DNA from: JAIQET01 sp035542575
Lineage (GTDB): Bacteria > Acidobacteriota > Terriglobia > Terriglobales > Acidobacteriaceae
Length of the DNA stretch: 64,000 bases
Assembly (NCBI GenBank): GCA_035542575.1
Contig: DATKLE010000031.1
Location: 14,475-78,474, forward strand
Direction of reading: 5' to 3'
Part shown: positions 26,370 through 35,320 of the stretch, one piece after another
Layout of the letters: each line of letters opens with the position of its first letter
How positions within the stretch are numbered: position 1 is the stretch's first letter
Notes under the pieces: model-generated
What the model was told of the DNA's origin: nothing
The model's database searches: none
The model's input: the letters and a program-made list of their open reading frames with translations, nothing else
Position numbers and translations under genes: made by a program

Positions 26370-26646
26370 TCCGCCCTACATGAGTACTTGTTGGACTACT
26401 GCGATGCTGGGCTCTTTCGATTAGCCCGAGTCATCGCCGGTTGAATTTGTTTCCGGAGATTCGTAGCGATGCAGTTTGACAACGCTCGATGTTAGTCTTT
26501 GCGACCTCGGCGAACCGTTGGCGCACTTTGCGGTTTAAAACCTTTTACCGCAAAGCGCACAAAGAAAAGCCGCTAAGCTCGCAAAGCCGGAGAAGTTCGA
26601 GATTCGCAAATTGCACCGCCACCCGGGAATCGTTGGTCCGGAGGGC
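26370..26646. other. Intergenic region with hairpin repeat
   Basis: 277 nt between the MFS gene and the acyl-CoA dehydrogenase gene. It contains no plausible coding frame. The only structure found is the perfect inverted repeat at 26526-26555, followed by scattered GCAAAG and GCACAAAG copies up to about 26605. Confidence 0.6.
26526..26555. repeat. Inverted repeat, CTTTGCGGT/ACCGCAAAG
   Basis: Perfect 9-bp arms (26526-26534 and 26547-26555) around an AT-rich 12-nt loop, followed by further CAAAG-containing direct repeats. It resembles dispersed palindromic elements with CCGCAAAG cores seen in many Acidobacteria and other genomes. It lies between two minus-strand genes and might also end transcription of the upstream gene. 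Confidence 0.55.
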
Positions 26647-27789
26647 CTACTCTTTGAGCAATTGCCTAGCAATCACCAGCCGCTGAATCTCACTAGTCCC
26701 TTCGCCAATCGTGCACAGCTTGACGTCGCGATAGTACTTCTCCGCCGGATAGTCCTTGGTAAAGCCGTATCCGCCAAAAATCTGCACGCCTTCATTGGCA
26801 CAGCGTACGGCCACCTCGCTGGCGTAGAGCTTGGCCATGGAGGATTCCTGGGTCGTCTTAAGTCCCGCGTCTTTCATGGACGCGGCGCGCATGGTCAGCA
26901 GACGGGCCGCGTCGATCTCGGTGGCCATGTCGGCCAGCTTCCACTGGATGGCCTGGAACTCGCTGATGGCCTTGCCGAACTGCTTGCGCGTCTTTGAGTA
27001 TTTCAAGGCGGACTCGTAAGCGCCCTGGGCCATGCCCAGCGAGAGCGCAGCAATCGAGATGCGGCCGCCGTCCAGCACCTGCATGGCATCAACGAAGCCG
27101 GCGCCTTCCTGGCCTAGCAGGTTCTCCGCGGGAATCAGGCAGTCTTCGAAGATCAGTTCGGACGTATCGCTGGCCCGCAGGCCGAGCTTGTTTTCTTTTT
27201 TCCCGGCGCGGAAGCCCTTGGTTCCCTTCTCCACGATGAAGGCCGAAAGCCCGTGCGTGTGGGCGGCGCGGTCGGTCACGCCGATCACCACCACTACGTC
27301 GGCATAATGGCCGTTGGTAATGAAGGTCTTGGTGCCATTCAGCAGCCAATGTTTTCCCTTGCGCATCGCGGTCATGCGCGCGCTGCCCGCGTCCGACCCG
27401 GAAGAAGGCTCGGTCAGACCCCAGGCGCCGAGATACTCTCCGGTGGCCAGCTTGCTCACATATTTTTTCTTCTGCTCTTCGGTCCCAGCAATGAAGATAT
27501 GGTTCGAGCACAGCGAGGTATGCGCCGCGACGATGATGCCCACCGAGCCGTCCACCCGCGAGAGTTCTTCGATCGCAGTGGCGTACTCGACGTATCCCAT
27601 GCCCGCACCGTTGTACTGCGCCGGGAACACCATGCCCAGCAGCCCCAGCATGCCCAGTTCTTTGATGGTGGCCAGGGGAAACTCGCCGGACTCGTCCCAC
27701 TTCATGACGTTGGGGCCAATTTCGCGCTCGGCAAACTCGCGCACGCTCTTTTTCAGTTGCAGCTGCTCTTCGTTCAGTAAGAAATCCAA
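26647..27789 (-). CDS. Acyl-CoA dehydrogenase
   Basis: A 380-residue FAD enzyme of fatty-acid or branched-chain acyl-CoA oxidation. Family landmarks are GLTEPSSGSDAG and FITNGHYADV (FAD contacts), RKQFGKAISEFQAIQ, FGGYGFTKDYPAEKYYRD and the end block CTIGEGTSEIQ with the catalytic glutamate in the short-chain-type position. TTG 27789 is used as start because GGAGG lies just upstream and LDFLLNEEQ matches homologue N-termini; the frame further upstream (to 27900) is unrelated. Substrate chain length cannot be stated. It and the small coiled-coil gene at 27913 lie on the same strand. Confidence 0.92.
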   Translation of the reverse strand: MDFLLNEEQLQLKKSVREFAEREIGPNVMKWDESGEFPLATIKELGMLGLLGMVFPAQYNGAGMGYVEYATAIEELSRVDGSVGIIVAAHTSLCSNHIFIAGTEEQKKKYVSKLATGEYLGAWGLTEPSSGSDAGSARMTAMRKGKHWLLNGTKTFITNGHYADVVVVIGVTDRAAHTHGLSAFIVEKGTKGFRAGKKENKLGLRASDTSELIFEDCLIPAENLLGQEGAGFVDAMQVLDGGRISIAALSLGMAQGAYESALKYSKTRKQFGKAISEFQAIQWKLADMATEIDAARLLTMRAASMKDAGLKTTQESSMAKLYASEVAVRCANEGVQIFGGYGFTKDYPAEKYYRDVKLCTIGEGTSEIQRLVIARQLLKE

Positions 27790-27912
27790 GATTCCTCCGA
27801 AAACCTCAGGCCCCGGCTCACCTGCCGGCGCCACACGCGGGATGACTGCGCAGACCCAAAACATTTGATTAGACCACAGGATGGGACCGGATGAAACCAC
27901 CGGCGACGGAGT

Positions 27913-28152
27913 TCACCGCCGCAGCAGGCAGCGAAAAGCCCAGCTCGTCGTCCACCAGAAAGCGGGCAGCAGGTAGATAGCGACCACGATCAATCCAATC
28001 ACGAGAAGTGTGACCCGCGAGCGGCGCACCGCCTGCTGCTGGACTTGGAGGGCGCGCTCCTGGTTCTGCAGGGCCAGCTTGTAGTTCTCCAGGTGCTGCT
28101 TCTGGAGGTCGCGGATTTCCCTCAGCATGGAAAGGATCTGTTCTTCGGGCAT
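27913..28152 (-). CDS. Small coiled-coil membrane protein
   Basis: A 79-residue protein from ATG 28152 (MPEEQILSMLREIRD), with GGAG upstream. Residues 3-45 form a Gln/Leu-rich coiled coil, residues 46-64 one membrane helix, and the tail is short and basic. I do not recognise a family. It sits about 100 nt after hemW and 120 nt before the acyl-CoA dehydrogenase on the same strand, with no evident functional link. Confidence 0.65.
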   Translation of the reverse strand: MPEEQILSMLREIRDLQKQHLENYKLALQNQERALQVQQQAVRRSRVTLLVIGLIVVAIYLLPAFWWTTSWAFRCLLRR

Positions 28153-28254
28153 TGGCGCTCCCCATCCGTATGACAAATGATTTCGACCGCAGGCGAAAGA
28201 GCGCGGAAGAGCTAGAACTCCGGTGCGGCCGCGGCTGGCCGGCGAACGTGGACG

Positions 28255-29436
28255 CTATGGCTGCGGTTCCACCACGGAAAGAAAGCTCTCGAAGACTTCG
28301 TTGGAAAGCAGCCTGCCCCGCGGGGTGAGCCGAATGCGCTCGCCTTCGTGTTCGAGCAGCCCGGAGCGGACATTCTCCGCAATGGCCCCGCAAAAGGCTT
28401 CCGCCGCATCCCGCCCGAACCTCTCAGCTACCTCCTGCATATCCACACCCCGAGTCAGGCGCAACCCCAGGAAGAATGTCTCCTCCAGAGCGGCCCGCGC
28501 GGAAACGGCCGTATGGCGAGGTGGCCGCCCCGCCATGTACTCCTCGAGCGAATCCGGCGTGGAGAAGCGCACCCCCTGGCCCGCTGCGGCCTCCAGCATC
28601 GAATGGGCATCCACGCCAAATCCAAGATACGGCTGGCGGGTCCAGTATTTCAGGTTGTGGCGGGACTCGTATCCTTCGCGGGCAAAGTTGGAGATCTCGT
28701 ATTGCCGCACACCTGCCGCGTTCAGGCGCCCACAGGCCATGCTGTACAGGTCAGCGGTGAGATCTTCGTCAGGAACGAAGTGCGCGTGATATCTTGTACC
28801 GCCCGCGATCAGTTCGCGGCCGAGGCGGGAATCTTCGTCCACCTCCAGCATGTAGACGCTGGCGTGGGGTGCGCCGGTGGCGAGGAGTTCAGTCAGGGAC
28901 CATTCCCAGCTCTCCGCGGTCTGATGGGGCAGGCCGGCAATCAGATCAATGTTGACGTTGCTGATACCGGCGTCGCGCAAGTGAGCGATGTCGTCGAGCA
29001 CCCTGGCCCGGGAGTGGAGCCGCCCAACTGACGCTGCTTCCTGGTCCACGAACGACTGCACGCCCAGGCTCACGCGGTTGACGCCGCAGCGTTGCAGGGT
29101 CTCGAGCATGGGCGGCGTCAGGGTGCCGGGAGCGCACTCGACCGTGATTTCTGCGCCGGGCTGGAGCTGGAAATTTTGCGAAATGGTGACAAACAGCCGC
29201 TCCAGTTGGGTTATATCGAGCACTGTGGGGGTCCCTCCGCCCAGATACACGGAGTCAACCACGCGCGAATATTGCCCGCCCATCTGCTCCGCGGTCTGGC
29301 GGGCATGCTCGATGTCGAAACAAACGCGGTCCACATAGCGCTCAAAGACTGCGCGGGAAAACACGTCGGAGGCGAAGTTGCAATAGCTGCACTTGCTGCG
29401 GCAGAACGGCACCGAGATGTAGAGGCCCACAGGCAT
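28255..29436 (-). CDS. hemW: Heme chaperone HemW-like radical SAM protein
   Basis: A 393-residue cytoplasmic radical SAM protein. The iron-sulfur motif is C12-x3-C16-x2-C19 (FCRSKCSYCNF). Then come YLGGGTPT, VECAPGTLTP, GVNRVSLGVQSF and IDLIAGLPHQT, followed by a HemN-like C-terminal domain with YLGFGVDAHS. HemW lacks the extra N-terminal helix and fourth cysteine needed for coproporphyrinogen oxidase activity and delivers heme to membrane cytochromes. These features fit HemW rather than HemN. The start ATG lies 98 nt from the divergent ketoacyl synthase gene. Confidence 0.88.
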   Translation of the reverse strand: MPVGLYISVPFCRSKCSYCNFASDVFSRAVFERYVDRVCFDIEHARQTAEQMGGQYSRVVDSVYLGGGTPTVLDITQLERLFVTISQNFQLQPGAEITVECAPGTLTPPMLETLQRCGVNRVSLGVQSFVDQEAASVGRLHSRARVLDDIAHLRDAGISNVNIDLIAGLPHQTAESWEWSLTELLATGAPHASVYMLEVDEDSRLGRELIAGGTRYHAHFVPDEDLTADLYSMACGRLNAAGVRQYEISNFAREGYESRHNLKYWTRQPYLGFGVDAHSMLEAAAGQGVRFSTPDSLEEYMAGRPPRHTAVSARAALEETFFLGLRLTRGVDMQEVAERFGRDAAEAFCGAIAENVRSGLLEHEGERIRLTPRGRLLSNEVFESFLSVVEPQP

Positions 29437-29533
29437 CCTGTAGGATTATCCCACTTCGCTGTAACCAGGGAATGAAGGGCAGCATCAGAGACTAGTTAGC
29501 TGACCAGTTGGTTTGGACGCAGTGCCGAATTCC

Positions 29534-30784
29534 ATGCTTCCTCGTGTTGTCATCACCGGCTTTGGCGTGGTCAGCCCGAACGGCATGGGCAAGGAGGCAT
29601 TCTGCCGCGCCATTCTCGCCGGGAAATCGGGCGTGAAGCGCATCTCGCGTTTCGATCCCACCGCCCTCCCGGTACACATCGCCGGCGAGATCCCTGACTT
29701 CGACGAACTGGCCTGGGTGGACGCTCGCGAGCGCAAGCATGTATCCCGTGTGGTGCCCCTGGCGCTGGCGGCTTCGAGCGAAGCCATCCGCGATGCCGGC
29801 CTCGACCCCGCCGCCATGACCCTGGAGGAAAAGCGCGAGATCGGCGTGATTCTCGGCACCGGTGGCGGCGCCCAGGAATTTTCCGAGGAGCAGTACCGGC
29901 TCTGGCATTCGGGCCAGGAGAGAAAAGCGAGCCTGTTCTGCATTCCCAGCGGCACCATGGGCACGATCTCCAGCGAAATCAGCATGAAGTTCGGATTCCG
30001 CGGGTACAGCCATGTGGTCACAACTGGATGTACCTCTTCGACCGACGCCATCGGCTACGCGTTGCAGCACATCCAGGCAGGCGTGCAGCCCATGTTTTTA
30101 GTGGGTGGGGTGGATTCGGCCATCACGCCGGGAATCATCAAAGGCTATTCCCTGCTGCGCGCATTGACGGCCTCGTGGAACCACGCGCCCGAACGCGCCT
30201 CCCGCCCGTTCTCCGCGGACCGCGACGGCTTCGTCATCGCCGAGGGTTCGTGGATGTTCATCCTGGAAGACTACGATCACGCCCGCGCCCGCGGCGCCCG
30301 TATCTACGCCGAGATCGCCGGATACGCCTCCACCTGCGAGGCCTTTCACCGCGTGCGCATGAGCGACTCTCCGGAAGAACCGGCTCGCGCCGTTACCCTG
30401 GCCCTGGAGGAAGCCGGCATCGCGCCCGAGGATGTGCAGTATGTCAACCTGCACGGCACTTCGACGGAGATGAATGACCGCGTGGAGACCCGCGCTCTCA
30501 AGCTGGCGCTCGCCCAGCACGCCCTCCAGATCCCGATGTCCGGCTTGAAGTCGCAAATCGGCCACGCCCAGGGCGCCTGTGGCTCCGCCGGGGTCGCCGC
30601 CACCCTGATCGCCATGGAACACGGCAAGATTCCACCCACCATCAATCTCGAGGTTCCTGACCCCGAGTGTGACCTTGACTACGTGCCCGACGCCGGCCGC
30701 AGCGCCAAGATCGAACATGCCATCTGCAACTGCGTAGGATTCGGGTCGAAGAACTCGGCGCTGGTCGTGCGCAGGATGACATGA
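29534..30784 (+). CDS. Beta-ketoacyl-ACP synthase (KAS II/FabF family)
   Basis: A 416-residue condensing enzyme that joins malonyl-ACP to an acyl chain. The triad is complete: C166 (VVTTGCTSS), H307 (VNLHGTSTEMND) and H344 (SQIGHAQGACG), with the FabF-like NLEVPDPECDLDYVP block near the end. No other fatty-acid or polyketide gene is adjacent, so it may be an extra synthase for a special lipid rather than the housekeeping FabF. Candidate starts are GTG 29522 and ATG 29534; homologues begin with RVVITGFGVVSP, so 29534 is used. Confidence 0.88.
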   Translation: MLPRVVITGFGVVSPNGMGKEAFCRAILAGKSGVKRISRFDPTALPVHIAGEIPDFDELAWVDARERKHVSRVVPLALAASSEAIRDAGLDPAAMTLEEKREIGVILGTGGGAQEFSEEQYRLWHSGQERKASLFCIPSGTMGTISSEISMKFGFRGYSHVVTTGCTSSTDAIGYALQHIQAGVQPMFLVGGVDSAITPGIIKGYSLLRALTASWNHAPERASRPFSADRDGFVIAEGSWMFILEDYDHARARGARIYAEIAGYASTCEAFHRVRMSDSPEEPARAVTLALEEAGIAPEDVQYVNLHGTSTEMNDRVETRALKLALAQHALQIPMSGLKSQIGHAQGACGSAGVAATLIAMEHGKIPPTINLEVPDPECDLDYVPDAGRSAKIEHAICNCVGFGSKNSALVVRRMT

Positions 30785-31118
30785 GGGTCGCGCACACTGC
30801 CAGGGGAATCAACAAACGGAGCAGGCTGGCCCCGACCGCTCGGGGGTAAGTTAAAATCTCGCTGTGCAGGATGACAGCGGCGTGTTGCGCCAGGGGGCCA
30901 GTATCATTTCAAGGGAGCGTCGGGCGGTGACGGCGAGGCCACCGGAGTCCGGCCCACTGCTTCAAGCCTCCGTGACGAAGAAAGTCATCACAGCAATTGC
31001 CTTCCTCCCGTCGACGACGGAAGCCCGCATGCGGAGTCCAGAACAGCGTCCAGCCACGGCAAGTTTGGTTCACGACTCTGCTATTCAACCGCTCGTCTGT
31101 GGTCCCCACTGATTGCGC
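30785..31118 (+). other. 334-nt leader region before ribF, no recognised element
   Basis: There is no convincing gene. TTAAAAT near 30851-30857 could be a -10 box giving a leader of about 260 nt. I searched it by eye for the FMN (RFN) riboswitch blocks and did not find them. An open frame at 30864-31112 has no protein-like composition. Confidence 0.4.
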
Positions 31119-32066
31119 ATGCAGGTATTTCACAAACTCGACGACGTCCCCGCGGACTTCGGTCCCACTCTGCTGAGCGTGGGCAACTTCGACGGCGTAC
31201 ACCGTGCGCACACCCACGTGCTGCGCGAGATCGTCAGCCGCGGGCGGCAGCAGGGTGTCAAAGCCATGGCTGTCACCTTCGAGCCGCACCCCATCCGCAT
31301 TCTGCGTCCCGACTCGGGCTTCAAGCTCCTCACGCCGACTCCCGAGAAATTGCGCCTGCTCGAAACCACCGGCTTGGACGCGGCGTTGCTCTTGCCCTTT
31401 ACCCGCGACCTGTCTTTGATGACGCCGCACCAGTTTGCCCATGACATTTTGAAGAAACGCCTGCAAGCCCGCGAAGTACACGAAGGCTACAACTTCCACT
31501 TCGGCCACAAGGCTGCCGGCAACGTGGACATGCTGGCCGGGTTCGGACGGGAGCTGGGCTTCACAGTGAAGGAATATCCTGAGATGCGGCTGCGCGGCGA
31601 GCCCGTCTCCAGCAGCCATATCCGCAAACTTCTAGGGGAAGGCCGGGCCAGCCGGGCGCGTCATCTGCTCGACCGCCCCTTTGCCATTCTCTCGACTCCC
31701 GGCCGCGGCCGCGGCTACGGCTCGCGGTACACCGTGCCCACCATCAACTTGAGCCGCTACGAAGAGCTCGCACCCCGGGACGGCGTGTACATCACGCGTA
31801 CCCGAGTCGGCCAGGAATGTTTCGACTCAGTGACCAACATCGGCAATCGCCCCACCTTCGGCGCCGAGTCCTACGCCATCGAGACCCACCTGCTGAACTT
31901 TCATCCCCTGGAACTTGCGCCCGACACTGAAGTCGAAATCCACTTCCTCGACCGCCTGCGCGACGAGATCAAGTTTCCCTCCATTGAAGCCCTGAAGGAG
32001 CAGATCGGGCGCGACGTCCGCAAGGCCCAACGCTATTTCCACCTGCTGGCCGAGCTGGGCGCATGA
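31119..32066 (+). CDS. ribF: Bifunctional riboflavin kinase/FAD synthetase
   Basis: A 315-residue enzyme that phosphorylates riboflavin to FMN and adenylates FMN to FAD. The N-terminal nucleotidyltransferase has SVGNFDGVHRAH (HIGH-like), EGYNFHFGHKAAGN and EPVSSSHIRKLL. The C-terminal flavokinase has GRGYGSRYTVPTINL with the Mg/ATP-binding PTxN motif and ETHLLNF. ATG 31119 is used; a TTG 6 nt upstream is the alternative. The GNAT gene overlaps its end by 4 nt. ribA is about 29 kb away, so riboflavin genes are dispersed. Confidence 0.93.
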   Translation: MQVFHKLDDVPADFGPTLLSVGNFDGVHRAHTHVLREIVSRGRQQGVKAMAVTFEPHPIRILRPDSGFKLLTPTPEKLRLLETTGLDAALLLPFTRDLSLMTPHQFAHDILKKRLQAREVHEGYNFHFGHKAAGNVDMLAGFGRELGFTVKEYPEMRLRGEPVSSSHIRKLLGEGRASRARHLLDRPFAILSTPGRGRGYGSRYTVPTINLSRYEELAPRDGVYITRTRVGQECFDSVTNIGNRPTFGAESYAIETHLLNFHPLELAPDTEVEIHFLDRLRDEIKFPSIEALKEQIGRDVRKAQRYFHLLAELGA

Positions 32067-32902
32067 GCGTCCGTCTTCGCAAGATGACCATGAGCGATGT
32101 CCCTGAGGCGCTGCGCCTCAAGGACCTGGCAGGCTGGAACCAGACCGCAGCCGACTGGGAACGATTCCTCTCGGCCAGCCCTGGAGGCTGCTTCGCAGCC
32201 GAACAGGAAGGCCGGCTGGTCGGGACCTCCGCAACCATCATCTACGAAGGCAGGTTTGCATGGATCGGCATGGTGATTGTTCACCCGGATTATCGCGGGC
32301 AAGGCATTGGCCGCAACTTGCTCAAGCGGGCCGTCCAATACCTCGATAAGCAATGCGTCCCCTGCATGAAACTCGACGCCACGCCCCAAGGCAGACCGCT
32401 GTACGAAAGATTCGGCTTCGTGAGCGAATATGAGATCGAGCGCTGGATGCTGAAGCGAGCAGGCCACACGCGGGCCAAGGTTGCAGACGGAACCGCGCAA
32501 GATATCGAAGATGTGATTCAGCTCGATCGCAAGATCTTCGGCGCCGACCGTGGCGCACTGTTGCGGTCTCTGGCACTTGGCGAGCCTGAATTCACATTGG
32601 TGGTTCGCCAGGGAGCAGAAATTGCAGGCTACGCCTTCGGACGGCATGGTGCGCTTGCTGACCACCTGGGACCGTGGATGGCTCGCAATCAGGACACAGC
32701 AGCCATGCTTGTGGACGAGTTCCTGCGCCGCTCGGGGCGTGAGATGGTTTTCGCCGATTGCCTGCACCCCTGGGCGGTGGCGCTGCTCAAGGCGCATGGC
32801 TTCGAATTTTCCCGCCCTCTCACCCGGATGTTTCGGGGTGCTAATCAGTATCCCGGACAGCCGGAATTACTCGCTGCTGTGCTCGGGCCGGAGTTTGGCT
32901 GA
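32063..32902 (+). CDS. Double-domain GNAT acetyltransferase
   Basis: A 279-residue protein with two GNAT folds. The first (about 1-135) has a full acetyl-CoA loop YRGQGIGRNLL preceded by WIGMVIVHPD and followed by LYERFGFVSEYEIERW. The second (about 140-279) is the Acetyltransf_18-like half with AGYAFGRHG and ALLKAHGFEFSRPLTRM and no clear CoA loop. Such proteins acetylate small amines or lysines; the substrate is unknown. It starts within the ribF stop (ATGA), so it is translationally coupled to it. Confidence 0.85.
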   Translation: MSVRLRKMTMSDVPEALRLKDLAGWNQTAADWERFLSASPGGCFAAEQEGRLVGTSATIIYEGRFAWIGMVIVHPDYRGQGIGRNLLKRAVQYLDKQCVPCMKLDATPQGRPLYERFGFVSEYEIERWMLKRAGHTRAKVADGTAQDIEDVIQLDRKIFGADRGALLRSLALGEPEFTLVVRQGAEIAGYAFGRHGALADHLGPWMARNQDTAAMLVDEFLRRSGREMVFADCLHPWAVALLKAHGFEFSRPLTRMFRGANQYPGQPELLAAVLGPEFG

Positions 32903-33020
32903 GTCGCCCAGAATTGGCTGAAGCTCGAGCCGTGTCCGCCGCACCAACCGCTCCACCACCAAAATCAGCGTGCGTCGCCGTCAATGTTTTCATTTGCCAA
33001 TTGGCCATCAGGAACTGACA

Positions 33021-34301
33021 ATGGCGCGGATGGCCACCAGCCTCACGCTCACCCTGTCCCAGATCACCTCGGCGCAGCGCCGCACCTTGGTCGCCGCCGC
33101 CCTCGGCTGGATGCTCGATGCCTTCGACGCCATGCTCTACGCGCTGGTGCTGGCGCACGTCATGCGCGACCTGGGCATGACCAAGGCCACGTCCGGGTTC
33201 CTCTACACCCTTACTTTGCTCGCTTCGGGAATCGGCGGGGTGCTCTTCGGGTTTATCGCCGACCGCATCGGGCGCAAGCGCGCCCTCATGCTCAGTATCC
33301 TGACCTACTCGGTATGCTCGTTCGCATCCGGTCTGTCGACGACGATCCTCATGCTCGCGCTGTTCCGTTTCATCCTCGGCCTGGGTATGGGCGGCGAGTG
33401 GAATACGGGCGCCACCCTGGTCGCCGAGACCTGGCCCACCGATATGCGGGCCAAGGCTCTCGCCGTGGTGCAGAGTTCGTGGGCCATCGGGTACGCCTTC
33501 GCCGCGCTGGTCGCCGGCATCGTGCTGCACTACGCCGACTGGCGCATGGTGTTCTTTGTCGGCATCCTGCCCGCGCTGGTGACGCTATGGATCCAGCAAG
33601 GCGTGCCCGAGTCGGAGATGTGGCAGGAGCATCACCGCCTCGCCGAGGAGTCCCGGCGCGTTTCGGAAGCCCAGCGCAAGTATGACCACGACAGCTTCGC
33701 GCGCATCTTTCAGCCCCCGTATGTGGGACCCACCTTTGCCCTGCTCTTCATGAACTTTTTTGGCATGTTCGGGTGGTGGGGACTGTTCACCTGGATTCCC
33801 CCATATCTCTCGCTGCCCGTCGAGCAAGGTGGCCGCGGCTTCGGTCTGATGGGAACTACCACGCTGCTGCTGGTGCTGAACCTCGTGGGCATGTTTCCCG
33901 GCTACGCCAGCTTCGGCTGGGTCGCGGACCACTTGGGGCGGCGCAAGTCCTTCATGCTCTATACCTTCGTGGCCGCTCTTCTAGTTCCGCTTTACGCCAT
34001 GGCGCGCCGGCCGGAAACGCTGCTGGTGGTGGGCACGGTGGTCGCCTTCTTCGGCACGGGATTCTTCTCCGGATCCTCGATCATCGGCAGTGAGATTTTT
34101 CCCACGCGGGTGCGGGCGCGGGCCTTGGGTTTCACCTACAACGGGGCCCGCGCCATGAGTTCGGTGGCGCCGTTGGTTATCGGATGGGTGGGGCAGGTCA
34201 AGGGGCTCGGTTGGGCGTTCTACATTTGTGCAGCTTCCTTCTTGCTGGCGGCGCTGACAGCCACGCAGATACCGGAGACCAAAGGCAAGCACCTGGAATG
34301 A
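33021..34301 (+). CDS. MFS transporter, aromatic acid/sialic acid symporter-like
   Basis: A 426-residue, twelve-helix transporter. The loop-2/3 motif GFIADRIGRKRALML and the GMGGEWNTGATLVAETWP segment belong to the AAHS/SHS branch that imports carboxylates such as 4-hydroxybenzoate, lactate or sialic acid. The conserved aspartate of helix 1 (LDAFDAMLYAL) is typical for proton-coupled carboxylate uptake. ATG 33021 has AGGA 7 nt upstream. A copy of the CCAATTGGCC-type repeat lies just before it. Transport of aromatic acids would suit the hydroxybenzoyl-CoA reductase-like genes at the right edge, but that link is speculative. Confidence 0.85.
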   Translation: MARMATSLTLTLSQITSAQRRTLVAAALGWMLDAFDAMLYALVLAHVMRDLGMTKATSGFLYTLTLLASGIGGVLFGFIADRIGRKRALMLSILTYSVCSFASGLSTTILMLALFRFILGLGMGGEWNTGATLVAETWPTDMRAKALAVVQSSWAIGYAFAALVAGIVLHYADWRMVFFVGILPALVTLWIQQGVPESEMWQEHHRLAEESRRVSEAQRKYDHDSFARIFQPPYVGPTFALLFMNFFGMFGWWGLFTWIPPYLSLPVEQGGRGFGLMGTTTLLLVLNLVGMFPGYASFGWVADHLGRRKSFMLYTFVAALLVPLYAMARRPETLLVVGTVVAFFGTGFFSGSSIIGSEIFPTRVRARALGFTYNGARAMSSVAPLVIGWVGQVKGLGWAFYICAASFLLAALTATQIPETKGKHLE

Positions 34302-34360
34302 TCAACCGGGAACTGGCATCCGCGAACTGAGAACTGATTGATCGACAGAAACTCTTCTTG

Positions 34361-35320
34361 CTACTCGATCGGCTCAACTACCGTGACTTCTTCGTGCAGC
34401 TTGCGGTCCGGCATCTGCACCACCACAATCGCCGCCAGCACCATCACGATCCCGACTGTTTGCAGCGGCTTCATCACCTCTCCCAGGGCAAGCGCCGCAA
34501 TCACGATGGAGAATACTGGTTCCAGGCAGCTGGCCACGATGGCGCGAGTCGGTTCCAGGTGCTGGAGTCCTGCGAAATACAGGGAAAACGGCCCCAGCAC
34601 CGACAGGAGAGAAAACACCAGCAGAAACAGCCACTGTGCTCCGGCGTAGTGCGCGGCGAGCACCTTCCACGGTGGATTCACCACCACCCAGAAGGCCGAG
34701 GCTGCCAGCAGCGTCCACAGCAGCACAATCCAGCGGTCATAGCGCGCCAGGATGCTGTGGCCGCCAACGTTGTAAATGGCAAACGAGAAGGCGGCCAGCA
34801 GCGCGGCGGTCACACCGAGAGTGTCCAAACGCAGCTTGCCCGGGCCAATCACGCCGATCACCATGGCACATCCGGCCACGGCCAATACCACGGCGGCGAC
34901 GCGCTGCACGGTAGCTTTCTGCAGCCCGCGCAGCACCATGTAGAGCAGCACCCACACCGGCGCGGTGTATTGCAGGATGATCGCCGTTGCCACATTCGTC
35001 CGCTGGATCGCCAGGTAGTAAAAGTAATTCGACGCGGCCACCCCCAGAATCCCGAGCAGGAAAATTCGCCCCACATCCGCCGCCGGCAAACGCAGTCCTC
35101 CCCAGCCCTGGCGCAGCGCCAGGGTCGGCAGCAGCACCAGCAGGGAGAACGTGGTCCGGCTCTGGGAGAGGATCAGGGGATCGATGGGCTGTAGCGCTTC
35201 TCCCCCCGGCAGCAGGCGGCCGGTGAAGGCGGCACGTCCCAGGCTGGCGGCAACGCCCCACAGAAAAGTAGCGGCAGCGATGTAAACATAGCCGCGGACG
35301 GGATGCGCTCTATGGGCCAA
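34361..35320 (-). CDS. EamA/DMT-family membrane transporter
   Basis: A 319-residue protein with ten membrane helices in two EamA repeats. The first is YIAAATFLWGVAASLGRAAF..., with YFYYLAIQRTNVATAIILQYTAPVW; the second ends with LEPTRAIVASCLEPVFSIVIAAL. The family exports metabolites or drugs; the substrate is unknown. There is no ATG: TTG 35320 overlaps the end of the glutaredoxin gene by 11 nt, so the two are likely co-transcribed. The gene is convergent with the MFS gene. Confidence 0.82.
   Translation of the reverse strand: MAHRAHPVRGYVYIAAATFLWGVAASLGRAAFTGRLLPGGEALQPIDPLILSQSRTTFSLLVLLPTLALRQGWGGLRLPAADVGRIFLLGILGVAASNYFYYLAIQRTNVATAIILQYTAPVWVLLYMVLRGLQKATVQRVAAVVLAVAGCAMVIGVIGPGKLRLDTLGVTAALLAAFSFAIYNVGGHSILARYDRWIVLLWTLLAASAFWVVVNPPWKVLAAHYAGAQWLFLLVFSLLSVLGPFSLYFAGLQHLEPTRAIVASCLEPVFSIVIAALALGEVMKPLQTVGIVMVLAAIVVVQMPDRKLHEEVTVVEPIE

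Noticed and set aside
30864..31112. 82-residue open frame before ribF
   Set aside because: No ribosome-binding site, no recognisable fold, ends at the ribF start region; probably chance.
30785..31118. Possible FMN riboswitch before ribF
   Set aside because: The conserved RFN blocks were not found on inspection; the leader is simply unassigned.
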